DNA of 8,833 nucleotides, taken from assembly GCA_020853995.1 (NCBI GenBank), contig JADYXV010000371.1, forward strand, positions 1-8,833, written 5' to 3'. The stretch comes from Novosphingobium sp. (lineage in GTDB: Bacteria > Pseudomonadota > Alphaproteobacteria > Sphingomonadales > Sphingomonadaceae). The position numbers and the translations under genes were made by a program. The notes under the pieces were generated by a model. The model had not been told where the DNA came from. It did not search any database and saw only the letters and a program-made list of their open reading frames with translations. Shown here piece after piece: positions 1 to 5,893 of this stretch (its first letter is position 1; each line of letters starts with the position of its first letter).

Positions 1-872
1 AGGACGCTGGCGTACCGCCGGGGGTGTTCAATGTGGTGATGGGTGATGCACCAGCCATTGGCGACGTGCTCACCCGTGACAAACGCGTGCGCAAATTTAC
101 CTTCACCGGCAGCACTGCCGTGGGCAAACTGCTGGCTGCACGCTGCGCAGATACGGTCAAGCGGGTGTCGCTGGAACTTGGCGGCAATGCGCCGTTCATC
201 GTGTTCGATGATGCCGATATCGATGCGGCAATCGAAGGAGCGCTGGCATCGAAATTCCGCAATGCCGGGCAAACATGCGTTTGCGCCAACAGGATACTGG
301 TGCAATCCGGCGTGCATGATGAATTCGCCGCACGGCTGGCAGAGCGGGTGCGGGCATTTCGGGTTGGTCCCGGCCTGTCTGGCCCTACTGACCAAGGCCC
401 GTTGATCGACGAGCGTGCGCTGGCCAAAGCGCAAGCCCATGTCGATGACGCGGTCTCTCGCGGTGGCAACCTGCTGACAGGCGGCATGCGAATGGCGGAT
501 GGAGCGCTGGCTGCCGGGAACTTCTTCGCGCCGACGGTCATTGCCGATGTGCCTCGCGATGCCTTGCTATGCCGGGAGGAAACCTTTGCGCCTGTGGCCG
601 GGCTTGTCCGGTTTAATACAGAGGAAGAAGCTATTGCCATGGCAAACGACACTGACGCGGGGCTGGCGGCCTATGTCTATACGCGCGATCTTGCGCGCAG
701 CTGGCGTATTCCCGAAGCGTTGGATTATGGCATGGTCGGCCTGAACACCGGCCTGATTTCAACCGAAGCTGCGCCGTTTGGCGGGGTTAAGGAATCAGGG
801 CTGGGCCGCGAGGGCTCGTCGTTTGGCATGGACGATTACCTCGATATCAAGCTCACTTGCCTTGGCCTTTAG
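1..872 (+). CDS. gabD: NAD(P)+-dependent succinate-semialdehyde dehydrogenase, 3' part
   Basis: This gene is cut by the left window edge; the frame is open from base 3, and the GTG at 24 is an internal valine, not a start. About 289 C-terminal residues remain of a protein usually near 480. Aldehyde dehydrogenase motifs are intact: FTGSTAVGK, the catalytic glutamate in LELGGNAP (codon 174-176) and the nucleophile in GQTCVCANR (Cys codon 276-278, with a second Cys two residues later as in GabD/ALDH5 enzymes). The C-terminus, with APFGGVKESGLGREGS and DYLDIK, closely resembles E. coli GabD from memory. It should oxidise succinate semialdehyde to succinate in the cytoplasm, the last step after GABA transamination. 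That fits the Puu genes downstream. Use on another semialdehyde, including the missing PuuC step, cannot be excluded. Confidence 0.93.
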   Translation, partial: DAGVPPGVFNVVMGDAPAIGDVLTRDKRVRKFTFTGSTAVGKLLAARCADTVKRVSLELGGNAPFIVFDDADIDAAIEGALASKFRNAGQTCVCANRILVQSGVHDEFAARLAERVRAFRVGPGLSGPTDQGPLIDERALAKAQAHVDDAVSRGGNLLTGGMRMADGALAAGNFFAPTVIADVPRDALLCREETFAPVAGLVRFNTEEEAIAMANDTDAGLAAYVYTRDLARSWRIPEALDYGMVGLNTGLISTEAAPFGGVKESGLGREGSSFGMDDYLDIKLTCLGL

Positions 873-879
873 ATTCGTG

Positions 880-909
880 GAAGTTGCCTGTGATCGCACG
901 GGCAACTTC
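880..909 (+). terminator. Strong hairpin 7 nt after the gabD stop, probable terminator
   Basis: GAAGTTGCCTGTG pairs with CACGGGCAACTTC around a four-base ATCG loop. This makes a 13-bp stem with one T-G wobble (889/900). It sits just after the gabD stop, so it would end or stabilise that transcript. No T-run follows (the next bases are TCGGCTTGCC), so intrinsic termination is not assured and Rho-assisted or 3'-end-protecting roles remain possible. Confidence 0.6.
889..898. promoter_or_regulatory. Possible degenerate operator TGTGATCGCA upstream of the GntR gene
   Basis: TGTGATCGCA differs by one base from the TGTGATCACA palindrome found beside puuA. It lies about 95 bp upstream of the GntR start, where an autoregulatory site could be. 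It also forms the top of the gabD hairpin, so the resemblance may be a by-product of that stem. No convincing promoter hexamers could be aligned to it. Confidence 0.25.
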
Positions 910-992
910 TCGGCTTGCCAAGGCTTCCCTTGTTTGCGGTCCTCATCTAGGGTCAGTGTTGTGAATAGATCTGGAACCGTTCGAGGGCTGCA

Positions 993-1691
993 ATGAGGCC
1001 AGAAGACGAACTGTCGGGCGGGCAAGATGCGGATGAGGACGAAACCGAGTTCGTCCCATCCTTGCGCGAACAGGTGTATGAAGACCTGCGCTTCAGGCTG
1101 ATTACGGGCAAGATCGCACCCGGCGTTGGCATTTCGACGCGGGGCTTGGCCCAGCAGCTTGACGTCAGCCAGATGCCGGTGCGCGATGCCCTGTCACGCA
1201 TTGCCAACGAAGGGGCGTTGCAAATTCGATCCAAGCGCGCAGTAACCGTGCCGAAGATGACCGCCGAGCGCTTTGCCGAGATCATGACCCGGCGCTTGCT
1301 GCTTGAACCGATGGTGGCAGTAGCGGCCCTGCCGAACATCTCCGCCGAACGTCTGCGTCTGATCCGTCAGGCAGATACCGCTACAGACAACGCACTGCGC
1401 GATGGCGATGTCACTGGCTACATGGAATCTAACTTCCTTTTCCATTCGCTGATCTATTCTGCGGCAAAGATGCCAATGGCCAACCGCATGATCGAAAGCT
1501 TGTGGATGCAGTTCGGCCCTTTCATGCGCGTCGTTTACGGTCGCTACGGCACGGCCAACATGATCGATCAGCATCAGGCAGCCACGAATGCCATCGCCGC
1601 GTCAGACCCGGCTGCGGTTGAGGCAGCAATCCGGGCAGACATCGGCGATTTTTCAAGCCTGATGGCTGACTGGGACCTTTTGCAGCTTTAG
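993..1691 (+). CDS. GntR-family regulator, FadR/FCD subfamily
   Basis: This is a 232-residue, one-component DNA-binding regulator. An acidic N-terminal tail (about 1-20) precedes a winged helix-turn-helix (about 24-88), seen in EQVYEDLRFRLITGKI and in the recognition segment LDVSQMPVRDALSRI with the wing SKRAVTVPKM. An all-helical FCD effector domain follows (about 92-225), with LEP at 104-106 and the metal/ligand-site histidines H151 (LFHSLIY) and H194 (DQHQA). The last canonical histidine of the family appears as Asp216 (RADI). The ATG at 993 is supported by GAGGG at 983-987, five bases upstream. The gene sits between gabD and puuA, and its stop is 2 bp from the puuA stop. By position it probably controls the polyamine genes, perhaps through the TGTGATCACA sites. 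The ligand (putrescine, gamma-glutamylputrescine, GABA or other) is unknown. Confidence 0.9.
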   Translation: MRPEDELSGGQDADEDETEFVPSLREQVYEDLRFRLITGKIAPGVGISTRGLAQQLDVSQMPVRDALSRIANEGALQIRSKRAVTVPKMTAERFAEIMTRRLLLEPMVAVAALPNISAERLRLIRQADTATDNALRDGDVTGYMESNFLFHSLIYSAAKMPMANRMIESLWMQFGPFMRVVYGRYGTANMIDQHQAATNAIAASDPAAVEAAIRADIGDFSSLMADWDLLQL

Positions 1692-1693
1692 GG

Positions 1694-3028
1694 TCACAGC
1701 AAAGACAAATAGGTATCGTATTCGAAGTTGCTGATGCGGGTGAGAAATTCATCGCGGTCCTGCCGCTTGCAAGCGATGAAGATGTCGCGGAATCGCTCAC
1801 CCAGAATGTTTGCGGCCAGTGATGATCCAGCCATCCGGTCAATCGCGGCGCCCCATTCAATCGGCAGGCGTTCGCCTAAACCCGGCTGTTTGGGGTCTTG
1901 CGCTGGCGGAGGCATCTCGGCCGTTTCAATTCCTGCGATCATTGCCCCCAGCATCGCTGCAAGCGCGATATAGGGATTGGCATCTGCGCCCGCGATGCGG
2001 TGTTCGATACGGGTCGATTTTGCATCGGCCACAATCACGCGCACGGCTGCCGAACGATCATCAATGCCCCACCCGGCCGAAATCGGCGCATGGGCATCGG
2101 GCCGGATCCGGCGGAACGAGTTGGCGTTCGGTGCGAATGCCAGCATCGTTTCAGGCATCGCCCGCAACAGACCTGCCACCGCGTGATAAAGGATATCGCT
2201 GGGCTGCCCATCGCCTTGTGCCAACACGTTTGTTCCGGCGGAATCGAGCAGGCTTGCGTGGATGTGCATGCCGCTTCCCGATGCATCGCCATAGGGCTTT
2301 GCCATGAAGGTTGCGCCCAAGCCTTGGCTGCGGGCCAGATCACGGATCACGCGCCGCAGCAATACTGCATCGTCAGCGGCCGCAAGCGCATCGGGCCGGT
2401 GCAGCAGATTGATTTCAAACTGGCCAGGCCCCGCCTCGCTGATCAGCCCATCGGCGGGAATGCCCAGAGCAGATGCCGCTGCAAAAATCGCGTCGAACAG
2501 TGCGCCATGCCGGGCGAGTGGGGCGGTTGAAAGCGTGTCGTTCCGTCGGGGGTTGCCATCAGGTGGCACGGGCAGGCCATTTTCAAGCTGGTATAGATAA
2601 AACTCCAGTTCCGTTGCCACCACCGGCACCAGCCCGCGCGCGGCAAAGCGTGCGAGAACCCGTTGCAGAGCGCCGCGAGGATCGGCATCGGCGGGCGCAC
2701 CATCAGCCTGCATTGCGATAAGCAACTGCGCGCAGCCTTCTCCAAGCCAGGGTGCGGGCGCAAACCGGCGGGGGACGGCATGGCACAGGCCGTCAGGATC
2801 ACCTGTGCCGAAGGCCAGGCCCGCTGCAGGAACATCGCAGCCCCAGGCATCTTGCGCGAAAACCGATAGCGGCATCGGCAAACCCTTGGCCTCAAGCACC
2901 TGTGCCTTGTCCCGTTCGAGCCATTTGCCCTTGGGCGCACCGTTGATATCGGCGAGGAATGCTTCGATACGCGTGACCTTTGGGTTCAGCGCAAGCCAAT
3001 CGGCGAAGTTTATGTCCGTTTCATGCAT
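1694..3028 (-). CDS. puuA: Gamma-glutamylpolyamine (putrescine) synthetase, glutamine-synthetase family
   Basis: This 444-residue enzyme has the glutamine-synthetase fold and should join L-glutamate to an amine such as putrescine using ATP, the entry step of the Puu pathway. The N-terminal beta-grasp region carries FLADINGAPKGKW (24-36). The catalytic domain has metal and ammonium-site glutamates in ATELEFYL (E140, E142), EAGPGQFEINLLH (E198, E205), the GSGMHIH loop (251-257), NANSFRRIRP (301-310) and IEHRIAGADANPY (341-353). The GQFEIN, FMAKPY and AGADANPY blocks match PuuA-type enzymes better than biosynthetic GlnA, and the tyrosine adenylylation region of GlnA is not evident. No Shine-Dalgarno sequence precedes the ATG at 3028. 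A promoter and palindrome abut it, which suggests a leaderless mRNA. Another gamma-glutamyl-amine substrate, such as a monoamine or ethanolamine, remains possible. Confidence 0.9.
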   Translation of the reverse strand: MHETDINFADWLALNPKVTRIEAFLADINGAPKGKWLERDKAQVLEAKGLPMPLSVFAQDAWGCDVPAAGLAFGTGDPDGLCHAVPRRFAPAPWLGEGCAQLLIAMQADGAPADADPRGALQRVLARFAARGLVPVVATELEFYLYQLENGLPVPPDGNPRRNDTLSTAPLARHGALFDAIFAAASALGIPADGLISEAGPGQFEINLLHRPDALAAADDAVLLRRVIRDLARSQGLGATFMAKPYGDASGSGMHIHASLLDSAGTNVLAQGDGQPSDILYHAVAGLLRAMPETMLAFAPNANSFRRIRPDAHAPISAGWGIDDRSAAVRVIVADAKSTRIEHRIAGADANPYIALAAMLGAMIAGIETAEMPPPAQDPKQPGLGERLPIEWGAAIDRMAGSSLAANILGERFRDIFIACKRQDRDEFLTRISNFEYDTYLSLL

Positions 3029-3030
3029 AG

Positions 3031-3040
3031 TGTGATCACA
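3031..3040. promoter_or_regulatory. Palindromic operator TGTGATCACA at the puuA start
   Basis: This is a perfect 10-bp palindrome two bases upstream of the puuA ATG, overlapping the predicted -10 and start site. The 8-bp core GTGATCAC recurs at 3187-3194 at the far end of the same intergenic region. Short two-fold symmetric sites with GT and AC ends are typical of dimeric GntR-family regulators, and one is encoded nearby. The half-sites abut, unlike the TGTGA-N6-TCACA spacing of a CRP site. Confidence 0.55.
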
Positions 3041-3065
3041 TATTGAATCTGGTTTGCTCTGTCCA
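3037..3065 (-). promoter_or_regulatory. puuA promoter, predicted leaderless
   Basis: On the minus strand, TGGACA (3065-3060) is followed by exactly 17 bases and then TATGTG (3042-3037). That gives an expected transcription start at about 3030-3028, which is the ATG itself or 1-2 bases before it. The -10 overlaps the TGTGATCACA palindrome, so a bound repressor would block polymerase. The puuB promoter has the same -35, spacing and -10/operator junction. The hexamers are assigned by eye. Confidence 0.55.
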
Positions 3066-3084
3066 GTTTACTTTGGGAATCTGG
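3045..3084 (-). repeat. Direct repeat of CCAGATTC across the puuA promoter
   Basis: On the minus strand CCAGATTC occurs at 3084-3077 and 3052-3045, 32 bp apart (about three helical turns). One copy lies in the -35/-10 spacer of the predicted puuA promoter and the other upstream of the -35. This placement would suit an activator binding one DNA face, but an 8-base repeat can arise by chance. Confidence 0.25.
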
Positions 3085-3186
3085 CCTGCATACCCCGTAG
3101 ATTGCTGGAATACCGTTGTCAGGAAAGCTTCTGCCGCAACCCCTGCTTGCGCAGATTCATCACCAAGGTAAAGTGACTGCAAATCA

Positions 3187-3194
3187 GTGATCAC
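3187..3194. promoter_or_regulatory. Second GTGATCAC operator, upstream of puuD
   Basis: The core GTGATCAC of the puuA-side palindrome is repeated here, 19 bases before the puuD ATG at 3214. Its flank reads GTGATCACACA, so the two sites share nine bases (TGTGATCAC) when this one is read on the minus strand. Centre-to-centre distance between the sites is 155 bp. No strong -35/-10 pair was found for puuD, so whether the site blocks polymerase or works through looping is unknown. Confidence 0.5.
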
Positions 3195-3213
3195 ACATTT
3201 TTGGTAATTGCCC

Positions 3214-4005
3214 ATGCGCGACAAACGATTTTCCGGTCCAGACCACAGCGCCAACCGCCCCTTGCTCGGCATTGGCTGCTGCCAGCGCGAGTTGGAGGGC
3301 GAGCGGATACATCGGGTGATCGAGCGCTATGTTCGGGCGGCGGCGGCAAATTGCGATGCTGACATCGTTCTTGTCCCGGCCATGGAAGACGATTCTGCCA
3401 GTGCCGGGTTGTGGCGAAGGCTGGATGGCCTGCTGCTGACAGGCAGTACGTCAAACATGATGCCTGCGCTCTATGGCAAGCCGGATGGTGCCGGGCCGTT
3501 CGATCCTGCACGCGATGCCACCAGCTTGCGGCTTGCTGCGCAAATGGTCGAAGCTGGAAAGCCGGTCTTTGGCATATGTCGGGGATTTCAGGAGCTTAAT
3601 GTGCTGTTTGGCGGAACGTTGTGCGATCTGCCGCATGGAGAGGTGGAGCACCATGCCCCCGCCACAGCGTCACTTGATCAGATGTTCGCGCACTGCCATC
3701 CGGTTGATTTGATGGACGGCGGGATTCTGGCGCAGTGCGGTTTAACCGGCCAGATGACAGTCAATTCGGTGCACTTTCAGGGCATCGAGCGTTTGGGTGC
3801 TGGATTGCAGGCCGAAGCTATGGCGCTTGATGGCCTTGTGGAAGCATTCAGCAAGGTTTCGGCAACCGGGTGCGTTTTGGCAGTGCAATGGCATCCGGAA
3901 TGGGACTTTGCCGCCAATCCGCAGTCACGCTGGTTCTTCGATGCTCTTGCCGCTGCCTTGCGCGGCGAATCGTTGCCAAAGATCGATCCTGCGGCGCATC
4001 GCTGA
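3214..4005 (+). CDS. puuD: Gamma-glutamyl-GABA hydrolase, class I glutamine amidotransferase-like (peptidase C26)
   Basis: This 263-residue cytoplasmic hydrolase should release GABA and glutamate from gamma-glutamyl-GABA, the step that returns the glutamate cap. The class I amidotransferase triad is visible: the nucleophile Cys122 in FGICRGFQEL (codon 3577-3579), and His227 and Glu229 in QWHPEW. The family segments LDGLLLTGSTSNMMPALYG and VNSVHFQGI match PuuD proteins. The ATG at 3214 is preferred; a TTG two codons earlier (3208) is possible. Neither has a clear Shine-Dalgarno sequence, an oddity shared with puuA and puuB. It is transcribed divergently from puuA across a 185-bp region with two GTGATCAC sites. 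Its stop lies 18 bp from the permease stop, with no evident terminator between. The broader family also hydrolyses other gamma-glutamyl amides, so the exact substrate follows from context. Confidence 0.88.
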   Translation: MRDKRFSGPDHSANRPLLGIGCCQRELEGERIHRVIERYVRAAAANCDADIVLVPAMEDDSASAGLWRRLDGLLLTGSTSNMMPALYGKPDGAGPFDPARDATSLRLAAQMVEAGKPVFGICRGFQELNVLFGGTLCDLPHGEVEHHAPATASLDQMFAHCHPVDLMDGGILAQCGLTGQMTVNSVHFQGIERLGAGLQAEAMALDGLVEAFSKVSATGCVLAVQWHPEWDFAANPQSRWFFDALAAALRGESLPKIDPAAHR

Positions 4006-4023
4006 TTCTGTAAGCACGCCCGA

Positions 4024-5553
4024 TCAAGGCCGCTCTTGTCCTGCCCGTATCAGCGCCGCCCCATGCCTGAAGAACGAAGGATTCTTCAGCAAGACTGCCA
4101 GCATTACCAGAAGCCCAAGGCCGAAAATCGCCATACCGATCACGAACACCAAACCAATGCCGCCCACGTGCGAGCCGCTGCCGAAATCGGGATCAAGGCT
4201 GTCTGACAAGGTGCGGAAGAAGAGCGCGCCCAGCACGATACCTCCGACCAGAGGCATCAGCAATCGGTTCAGGAACGCGCTAAGGGAACTGAACCAGCTG
4301 GTACGGAAATACCAAACTACGCTGAGTGCGGTGATGGAGTAATAGAAGCAGATCATGATGCCGAGAGCCGTGATCGTATCCCACAGTACATGCTCTGATA
4401 TGAACCGCATCACTGCATAAAAGACCGATGACACGATCGAGGAGGCAAAGATGCCGACGTGCGGCGTGCGGTAGCGTGCGCTGATCTGCGCGAATTGCTT
4501 TGGCATTGCGCCATAATGGCTCATGGCCAGAAGCGTGCGCGACGGACTTACCATGGTGGATTGCAGGGATGCAGCTGAACTGCACAGCACTGCCACTGCC
4601 ATTGCGATGCTGGCTGGTCCGAAAACGGCCGGCGCAAGGGCAAGGAACACGTTCCGCTGCACATCGGCATTGCCCATACCGATCCCTGCCGTTCCGATCC
4701 CGGCAAATGTGATCGAGGCGACAGAAGCCAGGACATAGAGCAGCATGGTCACGCCAACGGTCAATGCGGCGGCGAGGCCCGGATTGCGCGCAGCGTCTTC
4801 GGTCTCCTCGTTCATCGTCAGGGTTACGTCCCATCCCCAGAAGATGAAGATCGACAACGACAAACCTGCAGCAATCGCACCGGTCGAAGTGACGGTGAGC
4901 GGATTGAACCAGTCCATCTGAATCGGGGTGAAATCGAAGGCAAGGCCCGCCTGCGCCTTGGTCAGGGCAGTAATGCCAAAGCCTATCATGACGATGATTT
5001 GCAAGCCTACCAGCAGATATTGCACGACCTTGGTGGTATGCATGCCCCGATAGGATATGAATGCCGCTCCGCCCATGAAGGCAAGGCAAGTGGCAACATT
5101 GATATACTTGTCCGCCGACAGGGACGCGATCCATGGCGATGAAAAAGCCTGTGCCAGCATCAGGTAGAAAAAGTCGACCGCAATTCCCGCGCTGTTCGAC
5201 AGAACCAGCACGGTCGATGCCACCAACCCCCATCCTGCCAACCAGCCCACATAAGGACCGAACGCCAGAGTTGCCCATGCAAAGGATGTGCCGTTGTCCG
5301 GCACGGCACGGTTCAGTTCGCGATACCCCATTGCCACAAGAAGCATCGGCAGAAAGCCGATCAGCAGTATTGCCGGGGTATGCACGCCAACCACCGATAC
5401 GATCGGGCCCAGCGCTGCGGTGAGGGTATAGGCCGGAGCAACGCACGATACGCCGATCACGATAGCCCCGAACAGGCCTACACTGTTTCCTGCAAGGCCT
5501 TTGCCTTCTCTCGCAACAGCCGGTGCGATTGTGGCCGGCGTGACTTCTGCCAT
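4024..5553 (-). CDS. APC-superfamily amino acid/polyamine permease, probable amine importer
   Basis: This 509-residue inner-membrane transporter has about 12-13 hydrophobic segments, roughly at 26-48, 59-78, 101-123, 150-168, 176-197, 225-246, 259-284, 303-330, 366-384, 390-416, 432-447 and 465-489. APC features are the broken first helix (GVSCVAPAYT) and the segment FWGWDVTLTMNEETEDAARNP at about 238-258, which resembles the EE(T/S)-x-x-(P/A)-x-x-(N)-P loop of this superfamily. The start is ATG 5553, because GGAGGA lies just upstream (5565-5560); the frame stays open to 5736 but that extension is hydrophilic and has no homology I recognise. Its position among Puu genes suggests uptake of putrescine or another amine, as PuuP does in E. 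coli. It is longer than PuuP and I cannot confirm that subfamily, so no symbol is given. Confidence 0.85.
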   Translation of the reverse strand: MAEVTPATIAPAVAREGKGLAGNSVGLFGAIVIGVSCVAPAYTLTAALGPIVSVVGVHTPAILLIGFLPMLLVAMGYRELNRAVPDNGTSFAWATLAFGPYVGWLAGWGLVASTVLVLSNSAGIAVDFFYLMLAQAFSSPWIASLSADKYINVATCLAFMGGAAFISYRGMHTTKVVQYLLVGLQIIVMIGFGITALTKAQAGLAFDFTPIQMDWFNPLTVTSTGAIAAGLSLSIFIFWGWDVTLTMNEETEDAARNPGLAAALTVGVTMLLYVLASVASITFAGIGTAGIGMGNADVQRNVFLALAPAVFGPASIAMAVAVLCSSAASLQSTMVSPSRTLLAMSHYGAMPKQFAQISARYRTPHVGIFASSIVSSVFYAVMRFISEHVLWDTITALGIMICFYYSITALSVVWYFRTSWFSSLSAFLNRLLMPLVGGIVLGALFFRTLSDSLDPDFGSGSHVGGIGLVFVIGMAIFGLGLLVMLAVLLKNPSFFRHGAALIRAGQERP

Positions 5554-5559
5554 TCGTGT

Positions 5560-5565
5560 TCCTCC
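5560..5565 (-). promoter_or_regulatory. Ribosome-binding site GGAGGA that fixes the permease start
   Basis: Read on the minus strand, GGAGGA is followed by six bases and then ATG (5553). This is the only strong Shine-Dalgarno sequence in front of a pathway gene here. It excludes the longer reading from 5736. Confidence 0.8.
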
Positions 5566-5791
5566 GTGCAGTCCGACAAAACCGCAGACCCGCCAACTTC
5601 CCGCAGCCCTGTCAGCCTGAAGGGCTGTATTAGCCCACTGACCAAGCCCATAAACCCGGTGCAGCGACGCCTGCCGGATCTTGCAGTCCGCCATTTCGGC
5701 AAAAAGTCGAAAACTGCATATGCCCACATTGCGCAATCTGCGATCTCACGCAAGAACCCACCTACACCTTTGTTCAAGCCTTGCTTAAATA

Positions 5792-5820
5792 TGGACAATC
5801 GATCTCGCGTAAAATATGGG
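5792..5820 (+). promoter_or_regulatory. puuB promoter, same design as the puuA promoter
   Basis: TGGACA (5792-5797), 17 bases, then TATGGG (5815-5820), followed at once by ATCACA. The puuA promoter on the other strand has the same -35, the same spacing, TATGTG and then ATCACA. Expected transcription start is about 5827-5829, giving a leader of about 65 nt before the ATG at 5894. The -10 alone is weak (3 of 6 to TATAAT); confidence comes mainly from the match to puuA. Confidence 0.5.
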
Positions 5821-5834
5821 ATCACAGATTGTGA
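5818..5834. promoter_or_regulatory. Operator-like element GGGATCACAGATTGTGA overlapping the puuB -10
   Basis: The left part, GATCACA, is one half of the TGTGATCACA palindrome and sits at the same place relative to the -10 as in puuA. The next bases form an everted repeat, TCACA-GAT-TGTGA (5822-5834). The site is therefore related to, but less symmetric than, the two in the puuA/puuD region. It could bind the same regulator more weakly, or bind it in a second register. Confidence 0.4.
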
Positions 5835-5865
5835 GTGCCGGTCCGTACGACCTTCGGCAAAAGAT

Positions 5866-5891
5866 GCCAGATGAATTGGCCAGATGAATTG
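5866..5891 (+). repeat. 13-bp tandem duplication GCCAGATGAATTG next to the puuB start
   Basis: GCCAGATGAATTG occurs twice without interruption (5866-5878 and 5879-5891), and the puuB ATG follows two bases later. A third shorter copy, CAGATGAAT, lies at 5900-5908 inside the coding region. Each copy carries an ATG, in three different frames (5871, 5884, 5903); only 5903 is in the puuB frame. The repeat fills the place where a Shine-Dalgarno sequence would be expected. Confidence 0.8.
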
Positions 5892-5893
5892 GG

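Larger units (their letters stand above)
5554..5893. other. Divergent control region between the permease and puuB genes
   Basis: This is 340 bp without a convincing gene. Going from the permease side it holds the permease ribosome-binding site (5560-5565) and a stretch with no clear signal up to about 5735. TGCGATCTCACGCA follows at 5739-5752; its minus strand contains TGAGATCGCA, 8 of 10 matches to the TGTGATCACA motif. An AT-richer promoter zone (about 5780-5820), the operator-like TCACA/TGTGA element and a 13-bp tandem duplication abutting the puuB start complete the region. No clear promoter for the permease could be assigned. Confidence 0.6.

Noticed and set aside
24..26. GTG at 24 as the start of the aldehyde dehydrogenase
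   Set aside because: The frame is open upstream and encodes DAGVPPGVFN, a conserved dehydrogenase segment, so the gene continues past the window edge.
2338..2350. Two GATCAC copies seven bases apart within puuA
   Set aside because: They lie in conserved coding sequence (VIRDLA), lack the palindromic partner and are explained by codon content.
1898..2530. Long plus-strand open frames opposite puuA, and similar long frames opposite puuB and the LuxR-type gene
   Set aside because: They are antisense shadows of strongly conserved enzymes in GC-rich DNA and show no domain motifs.
3031..3040. CRP/FNR-type site
   Set aside because: The half-sites TGTGA and TCACA match the CRP half-site but abut with no spacer, whereas CRP needs six bases between them.
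3036..3272. 78-codon frame on the minus strand across the puuA-puuD spacer
   Set aside because: It overlaps the puuD N-terminus and both candidate operators, and has no recognisable motif; a regulatory spacer explains the region better.
5554..5736. Upstream extension of the permease frame to an ATG at 5736
   Set aside because: The extra 61 residues are not membrane-like and not recognisable. GGAGGA lies directly before the internal ATG at 5553, the expected start for an APC permease.
5816..5887. 23-codon open frame (ATG 5816 to TGA 5885-5887) upstream of and in frame with puuB, a possible leader peptide or lost N-terminus
   Set aside because: There is no ribosome-binding site, the peptide shows no attenuator-like codon run, and removing one copy of the 13-bp repeat does not join it to puuB. 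The predicted promoter -10 also overlaps its start codon.
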